NCBI RefSeq assembly: GCF_030813915.1
Contig: NZ_JAUSUJ010000003.1
Location: 329,702-393,701, forward strand
DNA: 64,000 nucleotides
Source of the DNA: Rhodoplanes tepidamans
Lineage (GTDB): Bacteria; Pseudomonadota; Alphaproteobacteria; Rhizobiales; Xanthobacteraceae
Reading direction: 5' to 3'
Below are positions 55,854 through 64,000 of this stretch, in pieces (position 1 is the stretch's first letter; every line of letters begins with the position of its first letter). The position numbers and the translations under genes are program-made. The notes under the pieces are model-generated. The model was not told where the DNA came from and did not search any database. It saw only the letters and a program-made list of their open reading frames with translations.

Positions 55854-57146
55854 ATGACGGGGAACAGGCGATGCAGGCGGGCCACCATGCTGGCCGTCGC
55901 GGCGGCGGCAGCTTGGCTCGGAGCAGGACCGCGGGACGGTCGCGCCCAGGCGCCGGCGCCCGTCGACGCTCCCGCGACCGCCCCTGCCCCCGCAGCCGCC
56001 CCGGCGGCGCCGTCCCCGAGGCCCGCACCGATCCGATTCGGCGACGCCGTCTCGAAGGTGACGCGGGCGCTGTTCGACAGGATCGAGCGGCCGAAGGACG
56101 GCGTCGTGGTCGAGATCGTCGTCGATCCGCTGGTCGACGGAAAGACCGGGCTGCACACCGCCTCGGCCGCCCAGGCGGGGCGCCGGGCCGCCGAGATCGC
56201 CCGCGCCTATCCGCATCTGCGCATCGTGCCGTTCACGCCCGAGGCGCTGGCCCGCAAGCCGCTGCTGCTGATCGGCACCATCACGGCCGTGCAGAACGCC
56301 GAGCAGGGCGCCGGCCAGGCCGGCGGCGCGGACGCCGCCGCCGCCCAGACGCCCGGCGCCTACACGGTGTGGTTCACGCTCGCCGACACCGGCACGAACC
56401 GCATCGTCGCCAAGGCGCAGGCCCCCGCGGTGGCCAACGACGTCAACGCCTCGCCGCTCGCGGCCGAGGCCGACAGCCCGGCGTGGCGGCGCGAGGCCGC
56501 CACCGCGGCCTATATCGAGAGCTGCCGCGAGACCAAGGTGGGCGAGGAGCTTCGGCCCGCCTATGTGGCGCAGCTTCCGGTCGCCGCCGTGGTGGCGGAC
56601 GCCAACCGGGCCTACGCGGCGAAGCGCTACAAGGAGGCGCTGGCGCTCTACCGCCGGGCCGCCGCCATGCCGGAGGGCGAGCAGCTGCGGGTGCTCAACG
56701 GGGTCTATCTCGCGCTCGACCGGCTCGGCCGCAAGACGGAGGCCGAGGCCGCCTTCGCCCGGCTGATCGACCACGGCCTCGGCCGGCGCGACCTCGCCGT
56801 GAAGATCCTGTTCCGGCCCGGCACGCCGGAGTTCGTGCGAACCCGCGAGGCGCGCGCCTATCCGATGTGGCTGTCGCGGATCGCGGCGCGCGCCGCGGCC
56901 GGCGAGGCCTGCCTGGAGATCGTCGGTCACACCAGCCCGACCGGTCCGGCCGCCGTCAACGAGCGGCTCTCCGCCCTGCGGGCCGAGACGGTGCGCGACC
57001 GGCTCGACTCGGCCTCGCGCGGCCTGGGACCGCGGCTCGTCGCCCGCGGCGCCGGCTCGCGCGAGACGATCGTCGGCACCGGCCGCGACGACGCCTCCGA
57101 CGCGCTCGACCGCCGCGTCGAGTTCAAGGTGATGAGCTGCTCCTGA
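55854..57146 (+). CDS. OmpA-family periplasmic/outer-membrane protein with TPR-like region
   Basis: A 430-residue exported protein. A signal peptide (MLAVAAAAAWLGAGP, cleavage near DGRAQA) is followed by a Pro/Ala-rich linker to about residue 60 and a unique domain (about 62-200). A helical TPR-like region (about 240-305; ANRAYAAKRYKEALALYRRAAAM, in part) and a C-terminal OmpA-type peptidoglycan-binding domain (about 310-425) complete it. The OmpA domain has CLEIVGHTSPTG, NERLSALRAETVRDRL and the ending DRRVEFKVMSCS. AGCGGGGCGG precedes the ATG at 55854. It is likely a monocistronic cell-wall-anchored protein ended by the terminator at 57238. Its relation to the neighbouring CHAT/caspase genes is unknown. 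Confidence 0.85.
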   Translation: MTGNRRCRRATMLAVAAAAAWLGAGPRDGRAQAPAPVDAPATAPAPAAAPAAPSPRPAPIRFGDAVSKVTRALFDRIERPKDGVVVEIVVDPLVDGKTGLHTASAAQAGRRAAEIARAYPHLRIVPFTPEALARKPLLLIGTITAVQNAEQGAGQAGGADAAAAQTPGAYTVWFTLADTGTNRIVAKAQAPAVANDVNASPLAAEADSPAWRREAATAAYIESCRETKVGEELRPAYVAQLPVAAVVADANRAYAAKRYKEALALYRRAAAMPEGEQLRVLNGVYLALDRLGRKTEAEAAFARLIDHGLGRRDLAVKILFRPGTPEFVRTREARAYPMWLSRIAARAAAGEACLEIVGHTSPTGPAAVNERLSALRAETVRDRLDSASRGLGPRLVARGAGSRETIVGTGRDDASDALDRRVEFKVMSCS

Positions 57147-57237
57147 GCTCCTGAGTCGGCCGCTGGGCGTTCTGACGCCCGGCGTTTGCGCGGTTGGCGC
57201 CAATGCGCACAGCCCGGCGCTGCGCCGACTAACGCCC

Positions 57238-57255
57238 GGCGGCTAGCCGCCTTTT
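57238..57255 (+). terminator. Rho-independent-type terminator of the OmpA-family gene
   Basis: A perfect self-complementary stem GGCGGCTAGCCGCC (57238-57251) is followed by TTTT. It lies 92 bp after the OmpA-family stop and before the AT-rich promoter region of the next gene. A second, weaker stem GGGCG-TTCT-GACGCCC-like pairing occurs about 70 bp earlier. Confidence 0.6.
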
Positions 57256-57271
57256 CGACCGAATCGTCACG

Positions 57272-57349
57272 AAGTGGATATCATCTTGATTGTTCATGAT
57301 ATTTCAGCCACTTTAGCGTGCACACGTGTGGCGATTATATCACCACTTT
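57272..57349. promoter_or_regulatory. AT-rich operator-like region upstream of the Omp25-like gene
   Basis: Three AAGTGG-type half-sites occur within 80 bp. One is on the plus strand at 57272-57277, followed by ATATCAT. Two are on the minus strand, as CCACTT at 57308-57313 and 57343-57348. ATATCAT (57278-57284) and ATGATAT (57296-57302) form an exact inverted repeat, nested inside the first AAGTGG/CCACTT pair. The block ends 55 bp before the Omp25-like ATG and contrasts strongly with the GC-rich surroundings. It probably contains the promoter and a repeated regulator-binding site. Confidence 0.5.
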
Positions 57350-57403
57350 GGCGCGTACCCGGAGTACCGTTTCGCCCATCGAACTGATCCACGGGGGGTG
57401 ATC

Positions 57404-58150
57404 ATGAAACGGGTTCTTCTGACGACGGCGGCGCTGCTCGCGCTCACCGGTTCGACCTTCGCGGCCGACATGGCGGTCAAGGCTCCGCCCGCGCCGATCC
57501 CGGCGCCGGTGTTCTCCTGGACCGGCTGCTACATCGGCGCCCATGTCGGCGGCGGCGTGCTGCAGGACGACACCGGGTTCGGAGACGGCTTCATCGCGGG
57601 CCGCGGCGCCGGCGCGGTCGCCGGCGGCCAGGTCGGCTGCAACTACCAGACCGGCCAGTTCGTGTTCGGTATCGAGGGCGAGGGCTACTGGTCCGGCCTG
57701 AAGGTCGAGGAGGACACCAACTTCGGGTTCGGCTTCGGCTCCAGTTTCGAGGCGAAGAACAAGTGGGATGCGACGGTCGCGGCCCGCTTCGGCTACGCCC
57801 TCGACCGCACCCTGGTCTACGGCAAGATCGGCTGGGCCTGGGGCGGGTTCGACTACTCGAACGTGTTCACGACCGCCGGCGCGGTCGTCGGCTCCGCCTC
57901 GGCGTCCGGCACGCTGGACGGCCTGCTGCTCGGCGTCGGCGCCGAATACGCCTTCGCACCGAACTGGACCACGAAGTTCGAGTACAACTACATCGGCTTC
58001 GGCTCGAAGAGCCTGGACTGGACCGCGTGCGATGGCGGCGGCTGCGGCTATGTCGGGAGCTTCCCGGCGAGCGCCGACAAGCACATCTTCAAGGTCGGCG
58101 TGAACTACCTGTTCAATTTCGGCGGCGCGCCGGTGCTCGCCCGGTACTGA
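57404..58150 (+). CDS. Omp25/Opa-like outer-membrane beta-barrel protein
   Basis: A 248-residue outer-membrane protein of the eight-stranded type common in Rhizobiales. The signal peptide MKRVLLTTAALLALTGSTFA is cleaved before ADMAVKAPP. The next segment, FSWTGCYIGAHVGGG, is the family hallmark (SWTG-YIG). Alternating strands follow (FVFGIEGEGYWSG, ATVAARFGYALDRTLVYGKIGWAWGG, in part) and the ending HIFKVGVNYLFNF is typical. A strong GGGGGGTGATC precedes the ATG. It stands alone with its own promoter region and a terminator at 58220. Confidence 0.92.
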   Translation: MKRVLLTTAALLALTGSTFAADMAVKAPPAPIPAPVFSWTGCYIGAHVGGGVLQDDTGFGDGFIAGRGAGAVAGGQVGCNYQTGQFVFGIEGEGYWSGLKVEEDTNFGFGFGSSFEAKNKWDATVAARFGYALDRTLVYGKIGWAWGGFDYSNVFTTAGAVVGSASASGTLDGLLLGVGAEYAFAPNWTTKFEYNYIGFGSKSLDWTACDGGGCGYVGSFPASADKHIFKVGVNYLFNFGGAPVLARY

Positions 58151-58219
58151 CCAGGAGCTGGCCGGTCTCTCTCGCGCGTCCGGACCGGGCCCCGATCCGG
58201 GCCGGAGCGAGCGATCGGA

Positions 58220-58252
58220 GCCCCGGGGACCCTCCCCGGGGCTTCATCGTTT
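58220..58252 (+). terminator. Rho-independent terminator of the Omp25-like gene
   Basis: Arms GCCCCGGGG (58220-58228) and CCCCGGGGC (58234-58242) pair perfectly around ACCCT, followed by TTCATCGTTT. It lies 70 bp after the stop codon. Confidence 0.75.
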
Positions 58253-58621
58253 CAGAAGACGGGCGGTGTGCGGAGACGCGCGGCCCAACGCCGGACTATC
58301 GCCCGTGGGGCGAAGGCTACGCAGGCGCGGCCCGACCGTAAAATAGTGATTTGTTCGATGACCATTGGTGCGCCTTATGGGACGCGCTCCCGCGGTGCCC
58401 CGACGATCCTCGCCGCAGTGCAAGAAGTGCCTATGCCGCAGGCACAATCAGCATCGCATGCGCGCGCCGCGCAGACCCACCGCCCGAAACGCGCGTCCAT
58501 GCGCTGATCGGGGATCACCTCCCGGACGCGCCGGCTTGAGCGGGCGTTATCACCACGCCTACAGTCGACGGCGCGCGCACGTCTCCGCGTCAGTGCTCAC
58601 CGATCTCACATTGCGCCAGCC
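58253..58621. other. Intergenic region before the amidohydrolase gene
   Basis: About 370 bp with no recognisable gene. A short AT-rich patch (GTAAAATAGTGATTTG, about 58338-58353) may carry a promoter for the downstream operon. A weak dyad GTGCCT...AGGCAC lies at 58427-58445. Short frames here have no family features or ribosome sites. Confidence 0.3.
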
Positions 58622-59680
58622 ATGACCCCAGCGACCGACCCGGCCCCGCGGCCCTTCGCGATCGACGTGCATGCGCACGTGATCGTGCCGTCCGTCTACG
58701 CCGTGACCAAGCCGCACAGCCTGTTCGCGCGCGCCGAATCGGACCCGTCGCTCGGCCCGGAGCAGAAGGCCGCGGTCGTCGCCCGCAACGACGACGTCGC
58801 ACGGCGCATGGCCGACGTGACAGAGCGCCTCGCCGTCATGGACCGCACCGGCATCGCCGTGCAGGTGCTGAGCGCCAGCCTCGTGCACCAGTGCAGCTAC
58901 TTCGCGGACCCGGACGAGAGCTTGGCGATCGAGCGGCGCAACAACGACGCCATCGCCGCGATCGTGCGCGCCGCGCCGACACGCTTCGCCGGCCTCGGCG
59001 GCGTGCCGCTGCACGCACCGGATCTCGCCGCCGCCGAGCTCGAACGCTGCGTCGGCGCGCTCGGGCTGAAAGGCGTGCAGATCTCGAGCCGCGTCCGCGA
59101 CCGGGAGATCGGCGACCCGTCCCTGCGGCCGTTCTGGGCCAGGGCGGAAGCGCTCGGCGCCGTCGTCTACGTCCACCCGGCCGGCAATCCCGACGCGCGC
59201 CTTTCGCCCTACATGATGTGGAACAGCCTCGGCCAGTCGATCGAGGAGACCTTCGCGATCGCCTCGCTGTTCTACGAGGGCGTGCTCGACGCGTTTCCGA
59301 ACCTGCGCATCTGCATCTCGCACGGCGGCGGCTACATGCCGTTCTACACGGGCCGGGTGGAGCGGAACTACGTCGAGAAGCCGGCGACCCGGAAGAACAT
59401 GACGAAGCGGCCCGCCGACTATCTGCGCATGCTGCACTACGATTCCTGCGTCTACGATCCGCGCGCGCTGCGGATCCTGGTCGAGACCGTCGGCGCCGAG
59501 CGGGTGCTGCTCGGCTCCGACTATCCGGTCGGCGACCCGCGGCCGACCACCTTCGTCACCGACGCCGATTTCCTCGACGCGACCCAGAAGGCCGCGATCC
59601 TCGCCGGCAACGCCGCGCGCCTCTACGGCATCGACCCCGCTCTCCGGAGCTTCGCCCCCGCACAAGGAGATCCGTCATGA
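58622..59680 (+). CDS. Amidohydrolase family 2 protein (ACMSD-like)
   Basis: A 352-residue metal-dependent hydrolase or decarboxylase of the amidohydrolase-2 (aminocarboxymuconate-semialdehyde decarboxylase-like) group. Metal ligands are visible in IDVHAHVIVPS (HxH), YVHPAGN (His), ISHGGGYMPF (His) and LLGSDYPVGDP (Asp). Middle segments such as RLAVMDRTGIAVQVLSAS and FAGLGGVPLHAPDLAAAEL fit the TIM-barrel fold. The stop overlaps the next gene as ATGA, linking it to a Bug-type binding protein. This pairing is common for aromatic or dicarboxylate degradation operons. The substrate cannot be named. Confidence 0.88.
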   Translation: MTPATDPAPRPFAIDVHAHVIVPSVYAVTKPHSLFARAESDPSLGPEQKAAVVARNDDVARRMADVTERLAVMDRTGIAVQVLSASLVHQCSYFADPDESLAIERRNNDAIAAIVRAAPTRFAGLGGVPLHAPDLAAAELERCVGALGLKGVQISSRVRDREIGDPSLRPFWARAEALGAVVYVHPAGNPDARLSPYMMWNSLGQSIEETFAIASLFYEGVLDAFPNLRICISHGGGYMPFYTGRVERNYVEKPATRKNMTKRPADYLRMLHYDSCVYDPRALRILVETVGAERVLLGSDYPVGDPRPTTFVTDADFLDATQKAAILAGNAARLYGIDPALRSFAPAQGDPS

Positions 59681-60660
59681 CAAGAATCTCGCGGCGCACC
59701 TTCAACGGCCTCGCCGTGTCCGGGCTCGCCCTCTCCGGGCTCGGCCTCGCGCCGCCGGCCCTCGCACAGCGCGGCCCGAACGTCACGGTGGTGGTGCCCT
59801 ACACGGCCGGCAGCGCCCCCGACCTGTTCGGCCGGCTGCTGACCGAGCACCTGCACAAGCTGATGGACCGCACCATGATCGTCGAGAACCGGGTCGGCGC
59901 CAGCGGCAATCTCGGCACGCTCAGCGTCGCGCGGGCGACGCCGGACGGCACCACGCTGCTCGTCACGGCCAACACGATCGTGATGAATCCGAGCCTGTTC
60001 AAGTCGCTGCAGTACGACCCGGTGAAGAGCTTCGAGCCGGTGGCCGCGCTGGTGACGGCGAACTTCGCCCTCGTGGTCAGCGCCGGGCTCGGGACGAAGA
60101 CGCTCGCCGAGTTCGTCGCCAAGGCGAAGGCGGCGAAGGACCCGATCAACTACGGCTCGCCCGGCATCGGCACGCCGCACCACCTGTGCATGGAGCTGTT
60201 CCGCCGCCGCGCCGGCATCGAGCTCGTCCACGTGCCCTATCGCGGCCTCGCGCCGGCCGTCACCGACCTCGCCGGCGGCCACATCAGCGCGATGTTCATG
60301 CAGATCAACGCCGCGACCGAGCTCGCCAAGCAGGGCCGCGTGCATGTGCTCGCCCTGATGGGCAGCACCCGCAACCCGATCGCCCCGGAGATCGCCACCT
60401 TCGCCGAGCAGGGCATCAAGGACGTCGACGTCGACAACTGGTGGGCCATGTTCGCGCCCGCCGGCACGCCGGCCGCCGTGGTGAGCGAGCTCAACGCCCG
60501 CGTCAACGAGGTGCTGAAGCTGCCCGAGGTGAGGAAGGCGATGGAGACGCAGGGCCAGACTCCGATGGGCGGCCCGCCTGCGGTGCTGCGGACGCTCGTC
60601 GAGACCGACCGGGCCCGCTGGGCCGAAGTGATCAAGGAGGCCAACATCGCGCTGGACTGA
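59677..60660 (+). CDS. Bug-family (tripartite tricarboxylate) solute-binding protein
   Basis: A 327-residue periplasmic binding protein. A Tat-like signal (RISRRTFNGLAVSGLALSG, cleavage near PALAQR) precedes the Bug fold: VTVVVPYTAGSAPDLFGRLL, IVENRVGASGNLGTLSVAR, TLLVTANTIVMNP, YGSPGIGTPHHLCMELF, VPYRGLAPAVTDLAGGHI and WWAMFAPAGTPAAVV. It is translationally coupled to the amidohydrolase. No TctA/TctB membrane genes are adjacent, as is usual for orphan Bug proteins. It probably captures the carboxylate acted on by the amidohydrolase. Confidence 0.92.
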   Translation: MTRISRRTFNGLAVSGLALSGLGLAPPALAQRGPNVTVVVPYTAGSAPDLFGRLLTEHLHKLMDRTMIVENRVGASGNLGTLSVARATPDGTTLLVTANTIVMNPSLFKSLQYDPVKSFEPVAALVTANFALVVSAGLGTKTLAEFVAKAKAAKDPINYGSPGIGTPHHLCMELFRRRAGIELVHVPYRGLAPAVTDLAGGHISAMFMQINAATELAKQGRVHVLALMGSTRNPIAPEIATFAEQGIKDVDVDNWWAMFAPAGTPAAVVSELNARVNEVLKLPEVRKAMETQGQTPMGGPPAVLRTLVETDRARWAEVIKEANIALD

Positions 60661-60678
60661 GATCCGCCGACGCCGTTT

Positions 60679-60712
60679 CCCGGCTTCTCCCCGCATGCGG
60701 GGAGAAGCCGGG
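60679..60712. repeat. 34-bp perfect palindrome after the Bug gene
   Basis: A 17+17 bp perfect palindrome with centre CCCCGCATGCGGGG and outer arms CCCGGCTTCT and AGAAGCCGGG. It lies 18 bp after the stop of the binding-protein gene. It would form a very stable hairpin and likely ends transcription or stabilises the mRNA. No T-run follows. Its core resembles the first hairpin after hupL (CTCCCC/GGGGAG), suggesting a dispersed repeat family. Confidence 0.75.
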
Positions 60713-60786
60713 CTTGCACGATGCGCGGCATCGACTATGGCTGGCACCGCATTTGCCTGAGGCCCGGCAAGCCAGGAGGACCGCCA

Positions 60787-61800
60787 TTGGGACCGATCAC
60801 CGACCGCCGCGCGCTGCTGACGACCGCGACCGCCGCCGGCCTGCTGCCGCTGCTCGGGCCCCTCGCGGCCGCCGCGGCATCCACGACCGTCGCCGCGCTG
60901 TTCGCCGGCAAGGTCGACGATCGCGGCTTCATGCAGGCCGGCTACGACGGGCTGAAGCTCGCCGAGCGGCAGGTGCCGGCCACCATCGCCTTCACCCAGG
61001 GCATCCCGCCGCAACCCGAGGCGCTCGCCGCCGCGCTGCGCGAGCTGGCGCGGCAGAAGCCCCACCTCGTCGTCGCCCATGGCGGACAGAACAATGCGGC
61101 CGCCAAGGCGGTGGCGGCGGAGTTTCCCGACGTCGCCTTCGTGGTCACCCAGGGCAACGTGACGGGCCCGAATCTCGCGAGCTACGAGGTGCTGCAGGAG
61201 CAGTCGGCGTTCCTGGCCGGCGCCCTCGCCGGCCTGATGACCAAGACGGGCATCGTCGGCCACATGTCGGGGATCCGGGTGACGCCGGGCCTCAAGGGCC
61301 GGGCCGGCTACGCGGCCGGCGTCGCCCACGTCAATCCGAGCGCGAAGCTGCTCACCAACTTCTCCGGCAGCCAGGACGACAACGCCCTGTCGCGCAAGGT
61401 CGCGACCGCGATGATCGCGGCCGGCGCCGACATCGTCTTCACCATGCTCAATGCCGGCCGCACGGGGGCCGTGGAGGCGTGCCGCGAGACCGGCGCGCAG
61501 CAGATCGGCAACGTGGTCGACTGGACCACCATCGTGCCCGACGTGTTCGTCGCCTCGGCCTGCGCCGACTCCGGCCGCGCCGTCTACCAGGCGGTCGCCG
61601 ACAAGGCGGCGGGCCGCTTCGCCGCGGGCCACGTCCGCCAGGTCGGGCTGGAGACGCCGGAGGCGGTGCGCCTCGCCATGGCGCCGCGGGTGCCCGCGGA
61701 GGTGCGGGACCGCATCGCCGGGCTGACCGCCGACATCGTCGCCGGCCGGCTGACGGTGCCGCACGAGTGGAGCGGCGCGGAGTTCCCGACGCCGGCGTGA
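60787..61800 (+). CDS. BMP/PnrA-family ABC transporter substrate-binding protein
   Basis: A 337-residue periplasmic binding protein of the basic membrane protein (PnrA-like) family, which usually binds nucleosides or related small molecules. A leader with DRRALLTTATAAGLLPLLG is followed by VAALFAGKVDDRGFMQAGYDGL, VVAHGGQNNAAAKAVAAEFPD, ASYEVLQEQSAFLAGALAGLM, GRAGYAAGVAHVNP and NVVDWTTIVPDVFVAS. The TTG start at 60787 is chosen because AGGAGG lies seven bases upstream; the longer ATG frame from 60721 begins within the palindrome region. No ABC permease genes are adjacent. Confidence 0.87.
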   Translation: MGPITDRRALLTTATAAGLLPLLGPLAAAAASTTVAALFAGKVDDRGFMQAGYDGLKLAERQVPATIAFTQGIPPQPEALAAALRELARQKPHLVVAHGGQNNAAAKAVAAEFPDVAFVVTQGNVTGPNLASYEVLQEQSAFLAGALAGLMTKTGIVGHMSGIRVTPGLKGRAGYAAGVAHVNPSAKLLTNFSGSQDDNALSRKVATAMIAAGADIVFTMLNAGRTGAVEACRETGAQQIGNVVDWTTIVPDVFVASACADSGRAVYQAVADKAAGRFAAGHVRQVGLETPEAVRLAMAPRVPAEVRDRIAGLTADIVAGRLTVPHEWSGAEFPTPA

Positions 61801-61823
61801 GACCGCCGGCGCCGGCACGGGCG

Positions 61824-62120
61824 TCACGCCTCGAAGCGCCACACCACGTCGTCGGGCGGCGCGCAGGCGCGGCGGCCGAGCAGCCGCTCGGTCTCCTGGA
61901 GACGGCGCCGGACCTCGGCGGTCCTCTCCCTCGCGCCGGCGATCCGGTCCTGCAGGGCCTGCGCGTCGCGCGCCTCCAGCTCGAGCGCCGCCTCGGCCAG
62001 CACGTCGAGGCAGCTGCCGACGCAGAACAGCAGCGTCCACAGCCGGTCGGAGCGCCGCCGCACCTCGGCGAGGCGGTGATCCGCGGCCTCGTCGTCGGCG
62101 GACGGCGAGACCGGGTGCAT
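61824..62120 (-). CDS. Small protein of unknown function
   Basis: A 98-residue protein that I do not recognise. It is mainly helical and charged (RLAEVRRRSDRLWTLLFCVGS, ALELEARDAQALQDRIAGA, RRRLQETERLLGRR) with two Cys, suggesting a short coiled coil. An ATG at 62120 with GGAGC upstream is used; a GTG at 62141 is the alternative. It lies 37 bp downstream of the chemotaxis receptor on the same strand and may be co-transcribed, possibly as an accessory of the receptor. No membrane segment is evident. Confidence 0.6.
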   Translation of the reverse strand: MHPVSPSADDEAADHRLAEVRRRSDRLWTLLFCVGSCLDVLAEAALELEARDAQALQDRIAGARERTAEVRRRLQETERLLGRRACAPPDDVVWRFEA

Positions 62121-62157
62121 CGGATGCTCCACGCGCGACACTGTCCGACTCCGGCCG

Positions 62158-63849
62158 TCAGGCGGCGCGCACGCCGGAGAGGAAGCGATCGACCTCGACG
62201 CGCAGCCGGGCGCTCTCGTGGGCGAGCGACTGGGCCGAGGCGAGCACCTGGCTCGACGCCGAGCCGGTCTCGCCGGCGCCGCGATTGACCTCGGTGATGT
62301 TGGCGGCGACCTGGGTGGTGCCCGCCGCCGCCTGCTGGACGTTGCGGGCGATCTCGTGGGTCGCGGCGCCCTGCTCCTCCACGGCCGCGGCGATCGCCGC
62401 CGAGATCTCGGCGATGCGCCCGATGGTGCCGGAGATCTCCTTGATGGCCCCGACCGAGACCTGGGTGGCGCTCTGCATTCCGGCGATCTGGGACCCGATG
62501 TCGCCGGTCGCCTTGGCGGTCTGGGCGGCCAGCGCCTTGACCTCCTGGGCGACGACCGCGAAGCCCTTGCCTGCCTCGCCGGCCCGCGCCGCCTCGATGG
62601 TGGCGTTGAGGGCGAGCAGATTGGTCTGCTCGGCGATCGCCGTGATCAGCTTGACGACGTCGCCGATGCGGTTCGCCGCCTGCGACAGTTCGTTGATCTG
62701 GCCGTCGGTCTTCTCGGCCTGACGCACCGCCTCGCCGGCGATGCGGGTCGCCTCCTGGACCTGCCGGCCGATCTCGCCGACCGACGACGACATCTCGTTG
62801 GTCGCCGAGGCGACGCTCTGGACGTTGGCGGACGCCTGCTCGGACGCGGCCGCGACCGTGGTCGACAGCTCCTGGGTGCTCTCCGCCGTGCGGGTGAGCG
62901 TGCCGGCGGCCGCCTCGAGCTCGGTCGAGGCCGACGACACGGACTTCACGATGTCGCCCACCGCCGCCTCGAAGCCGTCGGCGAGCCTGATCATCTCGGC
63001 CTTGCGCTGGGCCTCGGCGATGCGGTCCTGCTCGGCCTTCTGCTCGGCCTCGTGGCGGGCCTTCTCGGCCGCCTTGATCTTGAACGCCTCCACGGCGTCG
63101 GCGATCTCGCCGACCTCGTCCTTGCGGCCGACGCCCGCCAGCACGACGTCGAAGTCGCCGTCGGCGAGCCGGCGCATGCCGGTACCGAGCTGCGTGATCG
63201 GCCGGGCGATGCCGAACTGCGCCACCGCGAAGGCGAGCAGGACCGCCAGCGCGATGCCGAAGCCGACGATGGTGTAGGTGGTGACGACGGCGGCCTCGGT
63301 CGTCGCGGTCAGGTCCGACGAGCCCTGCTTGACCTCGTGGTCGAGCTGGTTGGCCATCTCCAGGACATCGGCGAGCACCTTGCGGATCGGCGGATCGACG
63401 GTCGCGCGCATCAGCTCGTTGGCGCGGGCCTGCTCGCCTTTCATCGCGAGATCGAGGACCGGCTTCATCTTGGACCTGATCTCCGCGACGGTGCGATCCG
63501 CCTCGTCGAGGCGCGCGGAAAGGCGCGGCATCTTCGACTTGGCGACCGCGGCATAGGCGAGGACGTCGTCGAGGGCCTTCTCGGCCCGCGCGGCATTGGT
63601 CCGCTTCTCGCCCTCGTCGGTCTCGGCGATCGCCCGGACCGTGAACATCCCCTGCTGGTACACGGCCCGGTACATCCGCGCGATCGCCATCCAGGCGGTC
63701 ATGTCGGTATCCAGGAAGTGGGAGTAGCCGGCGTCGATGGCCGTCATGGTGCGGCCGGCGTACCAGGTGCCGCCGCCGGCGACGGCGCCCAGCAGGGCGA
63801 TCACGGAGAGGATCTTGGGAAGAATTCGGATGCGGGTCAGCAGCGACAT
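62158..63849 (-). CDS. Methyl-accepting chemotaxis protein
   Basis: A 563-residue transmembrane chemoreceptor. TM1 is at about residues 12-32, a periplasmic four-helix-type sensor covers about 35-190 (4HB_MCP-like), and TM2 lies at about 190-212. A HAMP domain (about 212-268; [24 protein letters not shown]) follows, then a coiled-coil linker and the signalling domain with the conserved hairpin [38 protein letters not shown] in pieces (about 395-435). The C-terminus lacks a CheR pentapeptide. It is the last complete gene before the low-quality window end. The ligand is unknown. Confidence 0.94.
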   Translation of the reverse strand: MSLLTRIRILPKILSVIALLGAVAGGGTWYAGRTMTAIDAGYSHFLDTDMTAWMAIARMYRAVYQQGMFTVRAIAETDEGEKRTNAARAEKALDDVLAYAAVAKSKMPRLSARLDEADRTVAEIRSKMKPVLDLAMKGEQARANELMRATVDPPIRKVLADVLEMANQLDHEVKQGSSDLTATTEAAVVTTYTIVGFGIALAVLLAFAVAQFGIARPITQLGTGMRRLADGDFDVVLAGVGRKDEVGEIADAVEAFKIKAAEKARHEAEQKAEQDRIAEAQRKAEMIRLADGFEAAVGDIVKSVSSASTELEAAAGTLTRTAESTQELSTTVAAASEQASANVQSVASATNEMSSSVGEIGRQVQEATRIAGEAVRQAEKTDGQINELSQAANRIGDVVKLITAIAEQTNLLALNATIEAARAGEAGKGFAVVAQEVKALAAQTAKATGDIGSQIAGMQSATQVSVGAIKEISGTIGRIAEISAAIAAAVEEQGAATHEIARNVQQAAAGTTQVAANITEVNRGAGETGSASSQVLASAQSLAHESARLRVEVDRFLSGVRAA

Positions 63850-63879
63850 GTCGGCAATCCTGAATGCGATGGTACAGCG

Positions 63880-64000
63880 CCGGGGGGGGCCCGGGGGGTG
63901 GGGGGGCGGGGGGGGGGGAAGGGGGGGTGCGGGGGGTGGGAAGTTTTTTTTTTTGTTGTTTTTTTAGAAAGGAAAAAAAACAATTTTTTTTATATATAGA
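63880..64000. other. Homopolymer-rich low-quality end of the sequence
   Basis: The final ~120 bases consist of long G runs, then T and A runs and TATATATAGA, quite unlike the complex GC-rich sequence before. This looks like an assembly or sequencing artefact at a contig end rather than genomic DNA. Frames predicted here should be ignored. Confidence 0.8.

Overview
The window is a high-GC (roughly 70 percent by eye) chromosomal segment from an alphaproteobacterium, most likely Hyphomicrobiales (Rhizobiales). The evidence is a rhizobial-type hup/hyp uptake-hydrogenase cluster with a HupUV-HupT-HupR sensory chain, a rhizobial-style Omp25-like barrel, and compact GC-rich intergenic hairpins. Species cannot be named from the sequence. 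The last ~120 bases are homopolymer-rich and look like a poor-quality contig end.

Region 1 (1-28055, all minus strand) is a large two-partner secretion (TPS) and cell-surface signalling locus. Read in the direction of transcription it holds: an STN protein with a TonB-like C-terminus but no barrel, an ECF sigma factor, a FecR-type anti-sigma regulator, a 3646-residue TpsA exoprotein, a small TonB-C-like protein, a second STN/TonB-like protein, a TonB, a second ECF sigma factor, a second FecR, and the TpsB transporter. These are followed closely by an ExbB with a DUF2341-LamG N-terminus, ExbD, TonB, a large putative porin, a coiled-coil periplasmic protein, a PpiC-type isomerase, a YbjN-like protein, a small secreted protein and a lytic transglycosylase cut by the window edge. 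The layout recalls the PUMA3 (VreAIR/PdtAB/ExbB2D2) locus of Pseudomonas aeruginosa, but with two sigma/anti-sigma circuits around one TpsA/TpsB pair.

Region 2 (28781-48213) is a nearly complete [NiFe] uptake hydrogenase system: regulatory hydrogenase hupUV, structural hupSLC, maturation genes hupDFGHI, hypABFCDE, the NtrC-type regulator hupR and the kinase hupT. A well-spaced -24/-12 (sigma-54) promoter lies upstream of hupS, and HupR keeps the GAFTGA loop. hupK is not in its usual place. It lies inverted beyond hupT and is followed by a frameshifted 5' fragment of a second hypB. A headless C-terminal LysR fragment lies on the other side of hupK. Together these mark a rearrangement scar.

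Region 3 (48588-55600) carries a two-gene minus-strand cassette: a 1797-residue protein with two alpha/beta-hydrolase-like segments, a CHAT caspase-fold domain and TPR-like helices, preceded by a stand-alone caspase-family peptidase. A divergent gene encodes a short proline-rich peptide. This pairing of two caspase-fold proteases with lipase-like domains is the best candidate in the window for an undescribed conflict or regulated-death system.

Region 4 (55854-63849) has ordinary genes: an OmpA-family protein with TPR-like repeats, an Omp25-like barrel behind an unusual AT-rich operator-like region, an ACMSD-like amidohydrolase coupled to a Bug-type binding protein, a BMP-type binding protein, a small unknown protein and a methyl-accepting chemotaxis protein.
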